Source: an uncultured Blautia sp. | GTDB taxonomy: Bacteria > Bacillota > Clostridia > Lachnospirales > Lachnospiraceae | Assembly (NCBI GenBank): GCA_900540785.1 | Contig: UQHF01000001.1 | Coordinates: 1-64,000, forward strand | DNA: 64,000 bases | Direction: 5' to 3' | Shown: positions 32,850-42,112 of the stretch, piece by piece | Layout: each line of letters opens with the position of its first letter | Numbering within the stretch: the stretch's first letter is position 1 | Position numbers and translations under genes: made by a program | Notes under the pieces: model-generated | What the model was told of the DNA's origin: nothing | What the model saw: the letters and a program-made list of their open reading frames with translations, nothing else | Databases searched by the model: none

Positions 32850-34016
32850 TTATCTGTTTTTCAGAAAATCCGGAATCTGAATGTCTTTTTTCTGTACTGT
32901 GCTGGATGGAGTCTTTGTACCAAACGGAGTTGCGTTCATTGTAGGAAGACTGAAGCTCGGCATATTTACATTCATTGTCTGCTGAGCTGCCGGAGCAGAT
33001 GCCTGTCTTTTCGCTGCAAACGGAGAAGTTGTATTTCTCTGCGCAAACGGACTGCTGCTCTGTACACTGTCGTTTAATCCTGTTGCAATGACTGTGATTC
33101 TCGCATAATCCGCCACAGAGTCATCATACATTGCACCAAAGATGATATTTGCATCTTCGCCTGTAAGCTCCTGTACGTAGCTTGCTGCGTCATTTGCATC
33201 CATAAGAGAAATATCACCGGAAATGTTAATGATAACATGTGTAGCACCCTTAATGGTTGTCTCAAGAAGCGGAGAAGATACAGCCTGCTGTACAGCCTCC
33301 ATCGCCTTGTCGTCTCCTCTTGCCTCACCGATACCGATGTGTGCAATTCCCTTATCTGTCATAACTGTCTCAACATCTGCAAAGTCCAGGTTGATAAGAG
33401 CCGGCAGATTGATAAGGTCTGTAATACCCTGTACTGCCTGCTGGAGAACCTCGTCAGCCTTACGAAGAGCCTCCGGCATTGTTGTACGACGGTCTACGAT
33501 TTCCAGTAATTTGTCGTTTGGAATCACAATTAAAGTGTCTACTGCTTTCTTCAGATTTTCAATACCTGCGAGCGCATTGTTCATTCTTGTTTTTGCTTCA
33601 AAACGGAATGGTTTTGTAACAACACCTACTGTCAGGATTCCCATTTCCTTCGCTGCTGCTGCAATTACAGGTGCAGCTCCGGTTCCGGTTCCGCCGCCCA
33701 TACCACAGGTAACGAATACCATGTCTGCGCCTTCCATTAACTGTTTTACTTCTTCAATGCTTTCTTCAGCTGCCTTCTGTCCTACTTCCGGCTGTGCACC
33801 GGCACCAAGACCTTTTGTAATTTTCTCACCAATCTGAAGTACAGTTGGAGCTTTGCACAGAGTCAAAGCCTGCTTATCAGTATTCACACCTACAAACTCT
33901 ACTCCGCCGATGGCTTCTTCCACCATTCTGTTTACTGCGTTATTTCCGGCTCCACCTACACCAATTACAATAATTTTGGCAGATGATTCAGCCTCATTTG
34001 TCATAATCTCTAACAA
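32850..34016 (-). CDS. ftsZ: Cell division protein FtsZ
   Basis: 388 residues, typical. The GTPase loop GGGTGTGAAP (about residue 108), the N-terminal IIVIGVGGAGNNAVNRM and the T7-loop region LINLDFADVETVM are intact; a variable linker leads to the conserved terminal peptide DIQIPDFLKNR that binds FtsA/SepF-type anchors. FtsZ polymerises into the division ring. The start is TTG 34016, because AAAGGAGG lies seven bases upstream; the ATG four codons later would be too far. It is separated from ftsQ by 230 bp and has its own promoter. No ftsA or sepF lies in the cluster. Confidence 0.98.
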   Translation of the reverse strand: MLEIMTNEAESSAKIIVIGVGGAGNNAVNRMVEEAIGGVEFVGVNTDKQALTLCKAPTVLQIGEKITKGLGAGAQPEVGQKAAEESIEEVKQLMEGADMVFVTCGMGGGTGTGAAPVIAAAAKEMGILTVGVVTKPFRFEAKTRMNNALAGIENLKKAVDTLIVIPNDKLLEIVDRRTTMPEALRKADEVLQQAVQGITDLINLPALINLDFADVETVMTDKGIAHIGIGEARGDDKAMEAVQQAVSSPLLETTIKGATHVIINISGDISLMDANDAASYVQELTGEDANIIFGAMYDDSVADYARITVIATGLNDSVQSSSPFAQRNTTSPFAAKRQASAPAAQQTMNVNMPSFSLPTMNATPFGTKTPSSTVQKKDIQIPDFLKNR

Positions 34017-34121
34017 CGTACTTCCTCCTTTATTTTTACCTGATAACTGATTCAGCGTATTTGTACCAAGCTGTATACTTATTTCTACCTGATGTACCTT
34101 CGTTAAGTTACATATAGATAT

Positions 34122-34150
34122 ATCATATATTTTTTTTGGAAATTAATCAA
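34122..34150 (-). promoter_or_regulatory. ftsZp: Promoter of ftsZ
   Basis: On the minus strand TTGATT (34145-34150), 17-bp spacer, TATGAT (34122-34127), about 105 bp before the TTG start. The surrounding 34017-34246 is very A/T-rich and holds no gene. Confidence 0.65.
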
Positions 34151-34246
34151 CTACTAATTTTGTTTTTTTATATTTTTTTCACGTTTTTTCGATGAAGAAG
34201 CCACAAAATCCCTTCCTTTCGAGCATACAGGACAAAATCCTGAATC

Positions 34247-35386
34247 TTATTCACTATATTCCGTGTATCCTTCTTCCGTATACCAGCTCTCTGAATTGTT
34301 TTCTTCTGTGTAGTCCCCTTCTGTATAGCCCTCTTCTGTATAGTCGCCCGTTTCTTCCGCTGGAACATTTTCGTCTTCTGCCGCCTTTTCTGCGGCGAGG
34401 CTTTCCTCTGTTGGTGCAGGTCCTACATAATTTCCGTATTCGTCGTACTCTCCGGCTCCCGTATAATCGCCCTCTTCGTCATATCCGCCAGTCCACTCGG
34501 CAAGCGCCTTCTCAAGCTCTGTCATTGGCTTTGGTCCCACATACGTGCCGTTTTCATCAAACTCACCTGTTCCTGTATATTCTCCGTTCTCCTCATATCC
34601 GCCGGTCCATTCTGCTGCCAGCTCCTCCGGAGTCTTCTCTTTTACCTCTTCCTCGAATGTAATCGTCTTTACCGTATCTGTCACGCTTTCCAGATGAAGA
34701 ATCCCTTTTCTTCCTTCAATTAAAGGCAGAATCGCAATCGCTCTCGTCATTTTATCTTCCAGAAATTCATCTTTCCCCAGCATTACAGTTATATCTCCAT
34801 ATAAAAGACTGATCTGGTAATTTTTGTCAAATTCAATATGATCCGGTATCGTCTCGTTTTTCTGGAAAATCGTGGCAAGCGCAACGGCTGTATTCAGGAC
34901 TGTTTTTCCTTTAATGGGAAGTTCCTCGTCCATGATCACATGCTTTACGGAAATGCCGTCAAAATACGGAACTGTCTCGTCTCTCTCCTTTGAGCTTTCT
35001 ATAAAAATACCGTTTCTGTCAAAATAAATATAACTGTCCAGATAGGGAATACAGCCAACCGGCTTTTCTTCTTTTACACTGATACAGATGGTATTTCTGT
35101 TTACCTGGCTTACCACATATCCTTTCACAAAAGGAATCCCCTCTGTCTCTCTCTTTGTATAGAGAAGCGGTGCAATAACGGAATTTGATGCCAGCGGTCC
35201 GCGAAGCACCATTTCTCTTATCTCATCTTCTGAATAATGGCTGCTCCCCATTACGTCCACTTCATCCACCTTAAAATATGCAAAAAAGAAAATCACTCCT
35301 GCTGCCAGGAGACTTCCGAAAACTGCGCCTGCATATTTCCATGTTTTTTTACTGATCTTTTTTTTTCTGTAATTCGATGTCCTCAT
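34247..35386 (-). CDS. ftsQ: Cell division protein FtsQ/DivIB with repeat-bearing acidic tail
   Basis: 379 residues, longer than usual (about 260). A basic N terminus and one membrane segment (WKYAGAVFGSLLAAGVIFFFAYF) are followed by a POTRA domain (VDEVDVMGSSHYSEDEIREM) and the FtsQ beta domain to about residue 256. The remaining 123 residues are an unusual Glu/Tyr/Gly-rich tail containing two 38-residue repeats that begin EWTGGY at residues 259 and 297, then YTEEG-type short repeats. FtsQ helps recruit the septal synthase outside the membrane. It follows murA directly. Confidence 0.92.
   Translation of the reverse strand: MRTSNYRKKKISKKTWKYAGAVFGSLLAAGVIFFFAYFKVDEVDVMGSSHYSEDEIREMVLRGPLASNSVIAPLLYTKRETEGIPFVKGYVVSQVNRNTICISVKEEKPVGCIPYLDSYIYFDRNGIFIESSKERDETVPYFDGISVKHVIMDEELPIKGKTVLNTAVALATIFQKNETIPDHIEFDKNYQISLLYGDITVMLGKDEFLEDKMTRAIAILPLIEGRKGILHLESVTDTVKTITFEEEVKEKTPEELAAEWTGGYEENGEYTGTGEFDENGTYVGPKPMTELEKALAEWTGGYDEEGDYTGAGEYDEYGNYVGPAPTEESLAAEKAAEDENVPAEETGDYTEEGYTEGDYTEENNSESWYTEEGYTEYSE
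34385..34612 (-). repeat. Two tandem 38-codon repeats in the FtsQ tail
   Basis: Both units read EWTGGY-x-E/D-x-G-x-YTG-x-GE-x-DE-x-G-x-YVGP-x-P followed by a small helix. They start at 34612 and 34498 (114 bp apart). This is an internal protein duplication, not a mobile repeat. Confidence 0.85.
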
Positions 35387-35399
35387 ACCACAAGTTTCC

Positions 35400-36650
35400 T
35401 CAATCTTCTGTCAACGCCCCTCCCAGGGCATTTAAATCTTCACAAATATGCTCGTATCCCCGCTCAATAAAAGAACAGCCCTCTATGCAGGAAGTCCCTT
35501 TACATGCAAGAGCTGCCAGAACAAGCGCCGCTCCTCCCCGAAGTTCCTGTGCCTTTACCGTACATCCCGTAAGAGGAAAGCCTCCGTCGATAAAAGCGTC
35601 TCTTTCTCTGATCTGTATCTGCGCTCCCATGCGCTTCATTTCTTCTGCCGCTTTGTACCGCGCTTCAAATATGTTTTCCCTGATACGGCTTTTTCCGGGG
35701 ACTGTAAGAAGAACTGCCATAAGCGGAGACTGCAGATCTGTTGGAAAACCGGGATAAACGCCTGTTTCCACATAATCGGCAGGAGCATTTACCCCTCCCG
35801 CATCCACAATCAGTTTACCACTGTTCACTTCGTATTGTCCACCTATTTTCCTGTATACCTGAAGAAAAGCGTTAAGCTCTCCCCCGGGAGGATTCAAAAT
35901 CTCAATTCTCCCCCGCGTAACAGCAGCGGCGCAAATATACGTTCCGGCTACAATACGGTCCGGCGGAACCTGCATATCCCCGCCTTTTAAGCAGGGTACG
36001 CCGTCTATCATGATCACACCTTTTTCTTCTCCGGAAATCCTGGCTCCCATTGCCCTTAAATAACGACAGAGCCAGAGTATTTCCGGCTCTTTTGCACAGT
36101 TTTTTATTATCGTTCTTCCTCTTGCCGTCACAGCTGATAAAATCCCCTGCTCCGTTGCTCCCACGCTTTTTGCAGAAAAAGAAATTTCCCCTCCCGTAAG
36201 CTCCCCGCACTCTGCCTCCACAAAGCTTTCTTCCTCCCGGATTTTCACACCAAGACAGCGAAGAGCATACAAATGCAGATCTATGGGACGCTTTCCAATG
36301 ACGCAGCCTCCCGGATAGCCGATTTTTCCCCTTTTGTTTCTTGCAGTGACAGCTCCCAGAAGAATGACGGAGGAACGCATTTTGCTGGTATCTTCAGAAG
36401 AAATTTCCTGTCCCCGGCACTGGCTGCAGTTAAGATAGAGGTCGTGCCCTTCCCACCATGTTTTTGCCCCCAGCTTTTTCAGGATTTCTTCCATGCAGAA
36501 AACGTCCGCAATTTTGGGACACCCTCTTAACACGCTGACTCCCCTGTGCAAAAGAGATGCCGCCATCATGGGCAGAGCCGCATTTTTTGACCCCTGGATC
36601 CGGACAGATCCCTTAAGCTTCCTTCCCCCTTCAATATAAATACGCTTCAA
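35400..36650 (-). CDS. murA: UDP-N-acetylglucosamine 1-carboxyvinyltransferase
   Basis: 416 residues. The N-terminal KLKGSVRIQGSKNAALPMMAA, the catalytic loop PGGCVIGKRPIDLHL with the PEP-binding Cys, and the TDLQSPLMAVL and E-R-Y-E-H motifs are all present. The enzyme starts peptidoglycan synthesis by adding enolpyruvate to UDP-GlcNAc. I start at TTG 36650, in front of which stands GGGAG; the TTG five codons upstream has no ribosome site. It sits between ftsW and ftsQ, the position often held by murG in related clusters. Confidence 0.95.
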   Translation of the reverse strand: MKRIYIEGGRKLKGSVRIQGSKNAALPMMAASLLHRGVSVLRGCPKIADVFCMEEILKKLGAKTWWEGHDLYLNCSQCRGQEISSEDTSKMRSSVILLGAVTARNKRGKIGYPGGCVIGKRPIDLHLYALRCLGVKIREEESFVEAECGELTGGEISFSAKSVGATEQGILSAVTARGRTIIKNCAKEPEILWLCRYLRAMGARISGEEKGVIMIDGVPCLKGGDMQVPPDRIVAGTYICAAAVTRGRIEILNPPGGELNAFLQVYRKIGGQYEVNSGKLIVDAGGVNAPADYVETGVYPGFPTDLQSPLMAVLLTVPGKSRIRENIFEARYKAAEEMKRMGAQIQIRERDAFIDGGFPLTGCTVKAQELRGGAALVLAALACKGTSCIEGCSFIERGYEHICEDLNALGGALTED

Positions 36651-36673
36651 GCTGTTCACTCCCAAAGGGCATC

Positions 36674-37789
36674 TTACTTTTTATTGTATGCAGATGGTTC
36701 TCCTTTGTGACTGGACACGCTGAGCGCAAGCCCCATTTCTCCAAGAAGAAAAACAACGGATGTTCCCCCGTAGCTTACAAAAGGAAGGGTAATTCCCGTA
36801 TTGGGAATGGTGTTTGTCACAACTGCGATATTTAAAATCACCTGAACTGCCATATGCGCCATGATCCCTGCCGTTAAAAGAGCTCCCAGAAGATCGCGGC
36901 TGTGAGTGGAGATCACACAGAGCCTCCACAGAAGAAGCATAAACACAAGAATTAAAAGAGAAGCTCCAAAAAGTCCCAGTTCCTCACATATCACAGAAAA
37001 AATCATATCATTCTGCGCCTCCGGAACAAATCCCAGCTTCTGAATGCTGCTTCCAAGACCTCTGCCAAAAAGTCCTCCGCTCCCGATCGCATAAAGTCCC
37101 TGAATGGTCTGAAAACCTTTTTCATACTTCTCCGGATTCCTCCAGATAGCAAGGCGTTCCAGGCGGTAGCTTTCCGCAGCAAGAAAAACTGCCACAAACC
37201 CAATCCCTGCCGCACCAATTCCCACAAAAGGAAGATACCTGGGATTCGATACAAAAATCAGCACCACACCGATTCCCAGAATAATCACTGCAGTGCTCAA
37301 ATTGTTGCTTCCCACAAGTCCCACTATAGGAAGAAGCGTTGCCATTGTCCTGCACATAAACCAGAAATTCCCTGTGCTTCTCCTGCTTTTTTCTATCTGC
37401 CAGCCAAGAAAGAGAATAACTGCCACCTTTGCAAACTCCGAAGGCTGAAAGGAGAGGGGACCAAGATTCAGCCACCGTTTGGAACCGTTGATCTCCTGCC
37501 CCACAAGGAGCACTGCTGTAGAAAGCACAATAGAGAGAAGATAAGCAGCCGGCGCCATTTTCGCAAGAACACGGTAATCCATCTGCGATACAAGATACAT
37601 TGCCATAAGTCCGAGCGCTGTGGCAAACAACTGCTTTTTAAAATAATAGGCAGAGTCGTCAAAACGCACTCTGCCATTATATTCGCTGGCGGAAAAAAGC
37701 ATGACAAGTCCAAATACAACAAGGATTAGTACAAGGACAAGAAGGATCACATCCATATGACCTTCCTGCCGCTTTTCTTTTTCTGACAT
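36674..37789 (-). CDS. ftsW: FtsW/RodA/SpoVE family peptidoglycan polymerase
   Basis: 371 residues and ten membrane segments of the SEDS family: VFGLVMLFSASEYNG at the start, RWLNLGPLSFQPSEFAKVAVILFL, and the C-terminal VVTNTIPNTGITLPFVSYGGTS with the conserved Pro/Gly run. SEDS proteins polymerise glycan strands together with a class B PBP; two such PBPs lie in the same cluster. FtsW and SpoVE cannot be told apart here. Ribosome site GAGGAAAT. Confidence 0.93.
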   Translation of the reverse strand: MSEKEKRQEGHMDVILLVLVLILVVFGLVMLFSASEYNGRVRFDDSAYYFKKQLFATALGLMAMYLVSQMDYRVLAKMAPAAYLLSIVLSTAVLLVGQEINGSKRWLNLGPLSFQPSEFAKVAVILFLGWQIEKSRRSTGNFWFMCRTMATLLPIVGLVGSNNLSTAVIILGIGVVLIFVSNPRYLPFVGIGAAGIGFVAVFLAAESYRLERLAIWRNPEKYEKGFQTIQGLYAIGSGGLFGRGLGSSIQKLGFVPEAQNDMIFSVICEELGLFGASLLILVFMLLLWRLCVISTHSRDLLGALLTAGIMAHMAVQVILNIAVVTNTIPNTGITLPFVSYGGTSVVFLLGEMGLALSVSSHKGEPSAYNKK

Positions 37790-37877
37790 GATTTCCTCCG
37801 GCTTACACTTTATTTAAGCATATGAATTTCAGCCCCGGAAATATGACTGCCCGCTTTCCGCTTATCTCTGTTTACTT

Positions 37878-39233
37878 TTAAAGCTCAGACACGTACTTTT
37901 TAAACATATCGCCTCTCTGCTCGTAATTGTCAAACTGTCCCCAGCTTGCACAGGCAGGAGAAAGAAGAACGGCTTCTCCCTCTTTTGCGTGTTCCGCACA
38001 AAAACGTACAGCCTCCTGAAGGGTTTCAAGAAGTACAATGTCTGTAAAACCAAGACGTTCTGCTGCCGCCTTAATCTTCTCTTTTGTCTGTCCGATCAGA
38101 ACAAGGCAGCGTACCTTTCCGTCAAATGCCTGTATCCACTCGTCATAGCTTGATTCTTTATCGTATCCGCCTCCGATCAGATAGGTGGGACGGTTCATTG
38201 CCTGAATGCCTTTTATCGCTGCGTCCGGGTTTGTTCCTTTGGAATCGTTATAATATACAACGCCGTTTTTCTCTGTGACATACTCGATTCTGTGCTCCAC
38301 TGCCGTAAATTCACAGATACTCCTTCGGATACTTTCCATATCTACGCCTGCGTAATATGCCATTGCCACTGCCGCCATTACATTTTCGTAATTGTGCTGT
38401 CCGAGAAGCTTTAATTCTCCTGTCTTTACAACCGGGATTTTCGCTGTCTCCGTGGTAAGCACGATGGTATCACCATCCAGGTAAATACCCTTTTCCAACG
38501 TGCGTACGCTGGAAAAATATACGACTTTCGGAACTGCTGTCTCTCCGAATTTTCTGAGTACCTCGTCCTCATAATTCAGCACACACACATCTTCACTGCT
38601 CTGATTTTTTGTGATCAGCTCTTTTACACGTATGTACTCCTCCATTGTATGATGGCGGTTTAAATGGTCCTCTGTGATATTTAAGATTGCGCTGACCTCC
38701 GGAGCAAATTCTTCGATCGTCTCAAGCTGAAAGCTGCTGATCTCCGCAACAGTTACGCTGTTTTCCTGCATCTCCCGCGCCTTTGAGGTATAGGGTGTTC
38801 CTATGTTTCCCACTACAAATACAGAAGGACAGGCATCTTTCATAATTTTCCCGAGAAGGGCGGTTGTAGTTGTTTTTCCATTTGTTCCTGTAATTGCAAG
38901 AACACGCCCCTTTCCTGTACGGTAGGCAAGTTCCACCTCTCCCCAGACAGGAAGCCCCATCTCGTAAAAACGCTTTACAAGAGGAAGGTCTGTGGGAACG
39001 CCCGGGCTTAACACAACAAGGTCAAGGCTGTCCAGAACTTCCTCCGGAAGCTCTCCTGCATAAAATTCCACAGGATAGGTTCCTGTTGTTTTTCCAAGAA
39101 CCTGTTCCTTATCTGTCTTTTCATTTCCGTCATAAATAACAGGTCTTGCCCCTTCTGCTCCCAGAAGGTCAGCTGCTCCGATCCCACTTTTTCCGGAACC
39201 GAACACAAGAACCTTTTTTTCTTTTAAATCCAT
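37878..39233 (-). CDS. murD: UDP-N-acetylmuramoylalanine-D-glutamate ligase
   Basis: 451 residues. The N-terminal Rossmann start KVLVFGSGKSGIGAADLL binds the UMA nucleotide; the Mur-ligase ATP loop AITGTNGKTTTTALLGKI, the EISSFQLETI and ILNITEDHLNRHHTMEEY motifs and DSKGTNPDA in domain 3 follow. It adds D-Glu to UDP-MurNAc-L-Ala in the cytoplasm. Between mraY (12 bp) and ftsW (88 bp). The other Mur ligases (murC, murE, murF) are not in the window. Confidence 0.97.
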   Translation of the reverse strand: MDLKEKKVLVFGSGKSGIGAADLLGAEGARPVIYDGNEKTDKEQVLGKTTGTYPVEFYAGELPEEVLDSLDLVVLSPGVPTDLPLVKRFYEMGLPVWGEVELAYRTGKGRVLAITGTNGKTTTTALLGKIMKDACPSVFVVGNIGTPYTSKAREMQENSVTVAEISSFQLETIEEFAPEVSAILNITEDHLNRHHTMEEYIRVKELITKNQSSEDVCVLNYEDEVLRKFGETAVPKVVYFSSVRTLEKGIYLDGDTIVLTTETAKIPVVKTGELKLLGQHNYENVMAAVAMAYYAGVDMESIRRSICEFTAVEHRIEYVTEKNGVVYYNDSKGTNPDAAIKGIQAMNRPTYLIGGGYDKESSYDEWIQAFDGKVRCLVLIGQTKEKIKAAAERLGFTDIVLLETLQEAVRFCAEHAKEGEAVLLSPACASWGQFDNYEQRGDMFKKYVSEL

Positions 39234-39245
39234 ACTGATTCCCCC

Positions 39246-40202
39246 TTAAAGAGCCAGAAACGCGATCAGGCAGAGAATCGCCGTCACTACAGAAAATACA
39301 GCCACAATTCTTGTCTCTGACCATCCGCAAAGCTCAAAATGATGATGAATCGGCGCCATTTTAAAGAAGCGCTTGCCGTGAGTCGCCTTGAAATATGTAA
39401 CCTGGATCATAACAGAAAGCACTTCCACTACATAAATCAGACCCACGATCAGAAGGAAAAGCGGCATCTGCATCATATAGGCTGCACCTGCCACAAATCC
39501 GCCAAGAGCAAGAGAACCTGTGTCTCCCATAAATACCTTTGCAGGATATACGTTAAACAGGAGAAATCCCATAAGTCCGCCTACTACTGCACAGGTGATC
39601 GGTTCGATCCCGGATTTCAGCCCGAGAGATACGACTGTAAAAAATACGGCTACGATCAGAGTAACACTGGAGGCAAGACCATCAAGACCGTCTGTAAAAT
39701 TCACGCCGTTTACCGTTCCGATCACAGCAAAAAACAGGATCGGCACTGCAAGCCAGCCTGCATTCAGATAATGTCCGCTCCAGAATGGAATCCTCATAGT
39801 AAGGGAAATATCTGTATAATTTACAATATAAAATGCAAAGATTCCCGTTACTACTACCTGGAGGAGAAATTTCTGCCAGGGAAGAAGACCGTCTGAACGC
39901 TTTAACACAACCTTCAGATAATCGTCAAGAAATCCGATGATACCAAAACCAAGCGTTAAAAACAGAACAGGAATGATCTTTGGATAATCCTTAATGTAAA
40001 ACAGACACGTCACTACTGTCGCAATTAAAAAGATGACTCCTCCCATTGTGGGAGTACCCGCTTTTTTCAGATGGGACTGTACGCCCTCCACTCTCTCTGT
40101 CTGTCCCATTTTCAGCCTTCTGAGAAAAGGAATCACAACAGGACCCAGCACAACACTGACAGCAAAGGCAATCAGCACAGGAAGTATAACATCAAACTCC
40201 AT
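39246..40202 (-). CDS. mraY: Phospho-N-acetylmuramoyl-pentapeptide-transferase
   Basis: 318 residues, ten membrane segments. Conserved loops are seen: KKAGTPTMGGVIFLIA, FIDDYLKV-type GFLDDYLKVVLKRSDGLLPWQKFL with the acid pair, NFTDGLDGLASS, MGDTGSLALGGFV and the HHHFELCGWSETRIV end. It makes lipid I from UDP-MurNAc-pentapeptide. ATG 40202 has GAGGTG upstream; the GTG two codons earlier would sit on the ribosome site. Confidence 0.98.
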   Translation of the reverse strand: MEFDVILPVLIAFAVSVVLGPVVIPFLRRLKMGQTERVEGVQSHLKKAGTPTMGGVIFLIATVVTCLFYIKDYPKIIPVLFLTLGFGIIGFLDDYLKVVLKRSDGLLPWQKFLLQVVVTGIFAFYIVNYTDISLTMRIPFWSGHYLNAGWLAVPILFFAVIGTVNGVNFTDGLDGLASSVTLIVAVFFTVVSLGLKSGIEPITCAVVGGLMGFLLFNVYPAKVFMGDTGSLALGGFVAGAAYMMQMPLFLLIVGLIYVVEVLSVMIQVTYFKATHGKRFFKMAPIHHHFELCGWSETRIVAVFSVVTAILCLIAFLAL

Positions 40203-40285
40203 TCTCACACCTCATTTAATTCTTTCGTTTTTTATTTTTATTGCTTTTGAAACACTTTCTAGTATAAGGCTTTTTTGCTTATTTA

Positions 40286-42049
40286 TCAACCCTCTTTGGC
40301 TGTGTTCTGCTCCTCTTCTGTCCCGTTTTTTTCAATTCCCATATAGGGCAGCACATTTTCAAAAATGCTTCTTATAACAGGCGCAGCTATGGTTCCGCCA
40401 TAATAAATCCCCTGAGGATTATGAATGATACAAAGCCCCAGTATCTGCGGATTTTCTGCAGGAGCAAAGCCAAGAAAAGAAGAGATATACCGGTTTGCGC
40501 TTCTTGGAAGCGTCTGGGAAGTCGCAGTTTTTCCTCCTATGGAATAGCCCTCTATCTTTGCATTTTTTCCGGAGCCTTCTGAGACAACTGTTTCCAGGAT
40601 TGCCCGCACGGTTTCCGAGGTTTCCTGTGATACAATTCTTTTTTGGGGCGGATATTCAATTTTCTGTGCCCTTGTGCCGTCACTGCTCCTCACAGTTACT
40701 CCAAAATGGGGCGTTACCCTGTTTCCCCCGTTAATAAGCCCGCTCACAGTTGCAGCAAGCTGAATGGGCGTAATCTGAAAAGATTGCCCGAAAGCGACAG
40801 TGGCAAGCTCCACTTCTCCCATATTTTCCATTTTGTGCATGATCGTTCCCGCTTCTCCCGGAAGATCCACCCCTGTTTTTTCCAGAAGTCCGAACTGTCG
40901 GAAATACTTATAATAGTTTTCCACTCCCAGGCGAAGCCCCACCTCTATAAAAACAGGGTTACAGGAGTTCTGTGCGCCCTGCACAAAGGTCTCCGCTCCA
41001 TGTCCCGTCCTTCTGGCACACCGTATTCTTCTGTCCTCCACGATTTTATAGCCCGGACAGAAAAAATGGTCATTTACAGATACAACGCCTTCCTCAAGGC
41101 CTGCGGACATGGTAATGATCTTAAAGGTAGAGCCCGGCTCATACGTATCGTTCAAACATGGATTTCTCCACATCTGATTCAATAAATCCTGCTTCTTTTT
41201 CGCCGAAAGCCCGGACGTATCCTGCCCTGTATTCAGTACAAACGGCTGGTTTAAATCAAATTCCGGCACATTGACGCAGGCATAAATCTCACCGTTTTGC
41301 GGATTCATAAGTAAAATGGAAACGCGCTCCGCCTGTTTTTCCTCCATTACCTTTAAGGCTGCCTGCTGAACATATTCCTGTATACTGGCATCAAGGCTGA
41401 TCTGAAGATCGTTTCCGGAAACCGGATCTTCTCTGTTCTCCCCAAGGCGCTCCAGCTCCACTCCTCTTGCGTCTGTTGTTGTCAGAATTTTCCCCGCCTC
41501 TCCTTTTAAAATATCCTCATACTTTACCTCAAGACCTATAATTCCCTGATTATCTCCCCCTGTAAACCCCAGAACTTTTGAGGCAAGAGAACCATACGGA
41601 TAATATCTTTTATAATCTTCATCAACCTTTACACCGGAAAGCCCGTACTCCCGAATGGCATCTCCTGTCTCCTTCTCCACATTTGTCTTAATACGCTCAA
41701 TGGACGATACTTTTTCTACCCGTTTCCGTATATCCTCCTCCTTCATTTCCAGCTCCTTCGCAAGTACGGAAATTACCTTTTCCGGTTCTTTTATCTGGCT
41801 GTGTATGACAGAAACCGTACAAACTGTCCTGTTATCTGCCAGCACCTTCCCTTTTGCATCCAGTATCCGTCCTCTTGCAGCCTTTATATCTCTTTCTCTC
41901 TCGTGAAGCTCCTGCGCTTTTTCATAATAATAATCTGAGCGGAATCCCATCAGATACACAAGTCTTCCGATCAGTCCTGCCATAATAAAAAAGCAGATAA
42001 AAAATACAAGCCACACTTTTTTTCTGTGGAATGTCCTGTTTCTTTTCAT
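40286..42049 (-). CDS. Class B penicillin-binding protein with KTA in place of KTG
   Basis: 587 residues. One membrane anchor (VWLVFFICFFIMAGLIGRLVYLMG), a dimerisation domain with RGRILDAKGKVLA, and a transpeptidase domain: active-site STFK in EPGSTFKI, SCN in AQNSCNP, and the third motif as GGKTATSQ where most PBPs have KTG. No PASTA domains. It should cross-link peptidoglycan with a SEDS partner. Its only possible ribosome site (GGGG) lies in the stem of a hairpin at 42059-42105. Which of the two PBPs serves division and which sporulation is unsettled. Confidence 0.9.
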   Translation of the reverse strand: MKRNRTFHRKKVWLVFFICFFIMAGLIGRLVYLMGFRSDYYYEKAQELHERERDIKAARGRILDAKGKVLADNRTVCTVSVIHSQIKEPEKVISVLAKELEMKEEDIRKRVEKVSSIERIKTNVEKETGDAIREYGLSGVKVDEDYKRYYPYGSLASKVLGFTGGDNQGIIGLEVKYEDILKGEAGKILTTTDARGVELERLGENREDPVSGNDLQISLDASIQEYVQQAALKVMEEKQAERVSILLMNPQNGEIYACVNVPEFDLNQPFVLNTGQDTSGLSAKKKQDLLNQMWRNPCLNDTYEPGSTFKIITMSAGLEEGVVSVNDHFFCPGYKIVEDRRIRCARRTGHGAETFVQGAQNSCNPVFIEVGLRLGVENYYKYFRQFGLLEKTGVDLPGEAGTIMHKMENMGEVELATVAFGQSFQITPIQLAATVSGLINGGNRVTPHFGVTVRSSDGTRAQKIEYPPQKRIVSQETSETVRAILETVVSEGSGKNAKIEGYSIGGKTATSQTLPRSANRYISSFLGFAPAENPQILGLCIIHNPQGIYYGGTIAAPVIRSIFENVLPYMGIEKNGTEEEQNTAKEG

Positions 42050-42058
42050 AAAACAAAA

Positions 42059-42105
42059 CCCCGGCAGAGATTGTCATTTCAATATATGACTTCTCTCTGT
42101 CGGGG
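42059..42105 (-). terminator. Internal hairpin between the two PBP genes, terminator or translation lock
   Basis: CCCCGGCAGAGA pairs with TCTCTGTCGGGG (one G-T pair), with an inner GTCAT/ATGAC helix. On the minus strand it is followed by TTTTGTTTT, so it looks like an intrinsic terminator of the SpoVD-like gene. The 3' arm ends nine bases before the ATG of the next PBP and holds its only G-rich ribosome site. Confidence 0.8.
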
Positions 42106-42112
42106 TATTCAT

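Noticed and set aside
33223..33837. 204-codon rightward ORF inside ftsZ
   Set aside because: Mirror frame of a strongly conserved gene with Ser/Pro/Ala bias; no start signals.
34226..34242. CAGGA/TCCTG repeat after ftsQ as a terminator
   Set aside because: Only a 5-bp stem and no T tract on the minus strand.
35237..35757. Rightward ORFs overlapping murA and ftsQ
   Set aside because: They are antisense to conserved genes, have no ribosome site and no protein-like composition.
39339..39896. 185-codon rightward ORF opposite mraY
   Set aside because: Shadow frame rich in His/Lys/Cys, no homology recognisable, no ribosome site.
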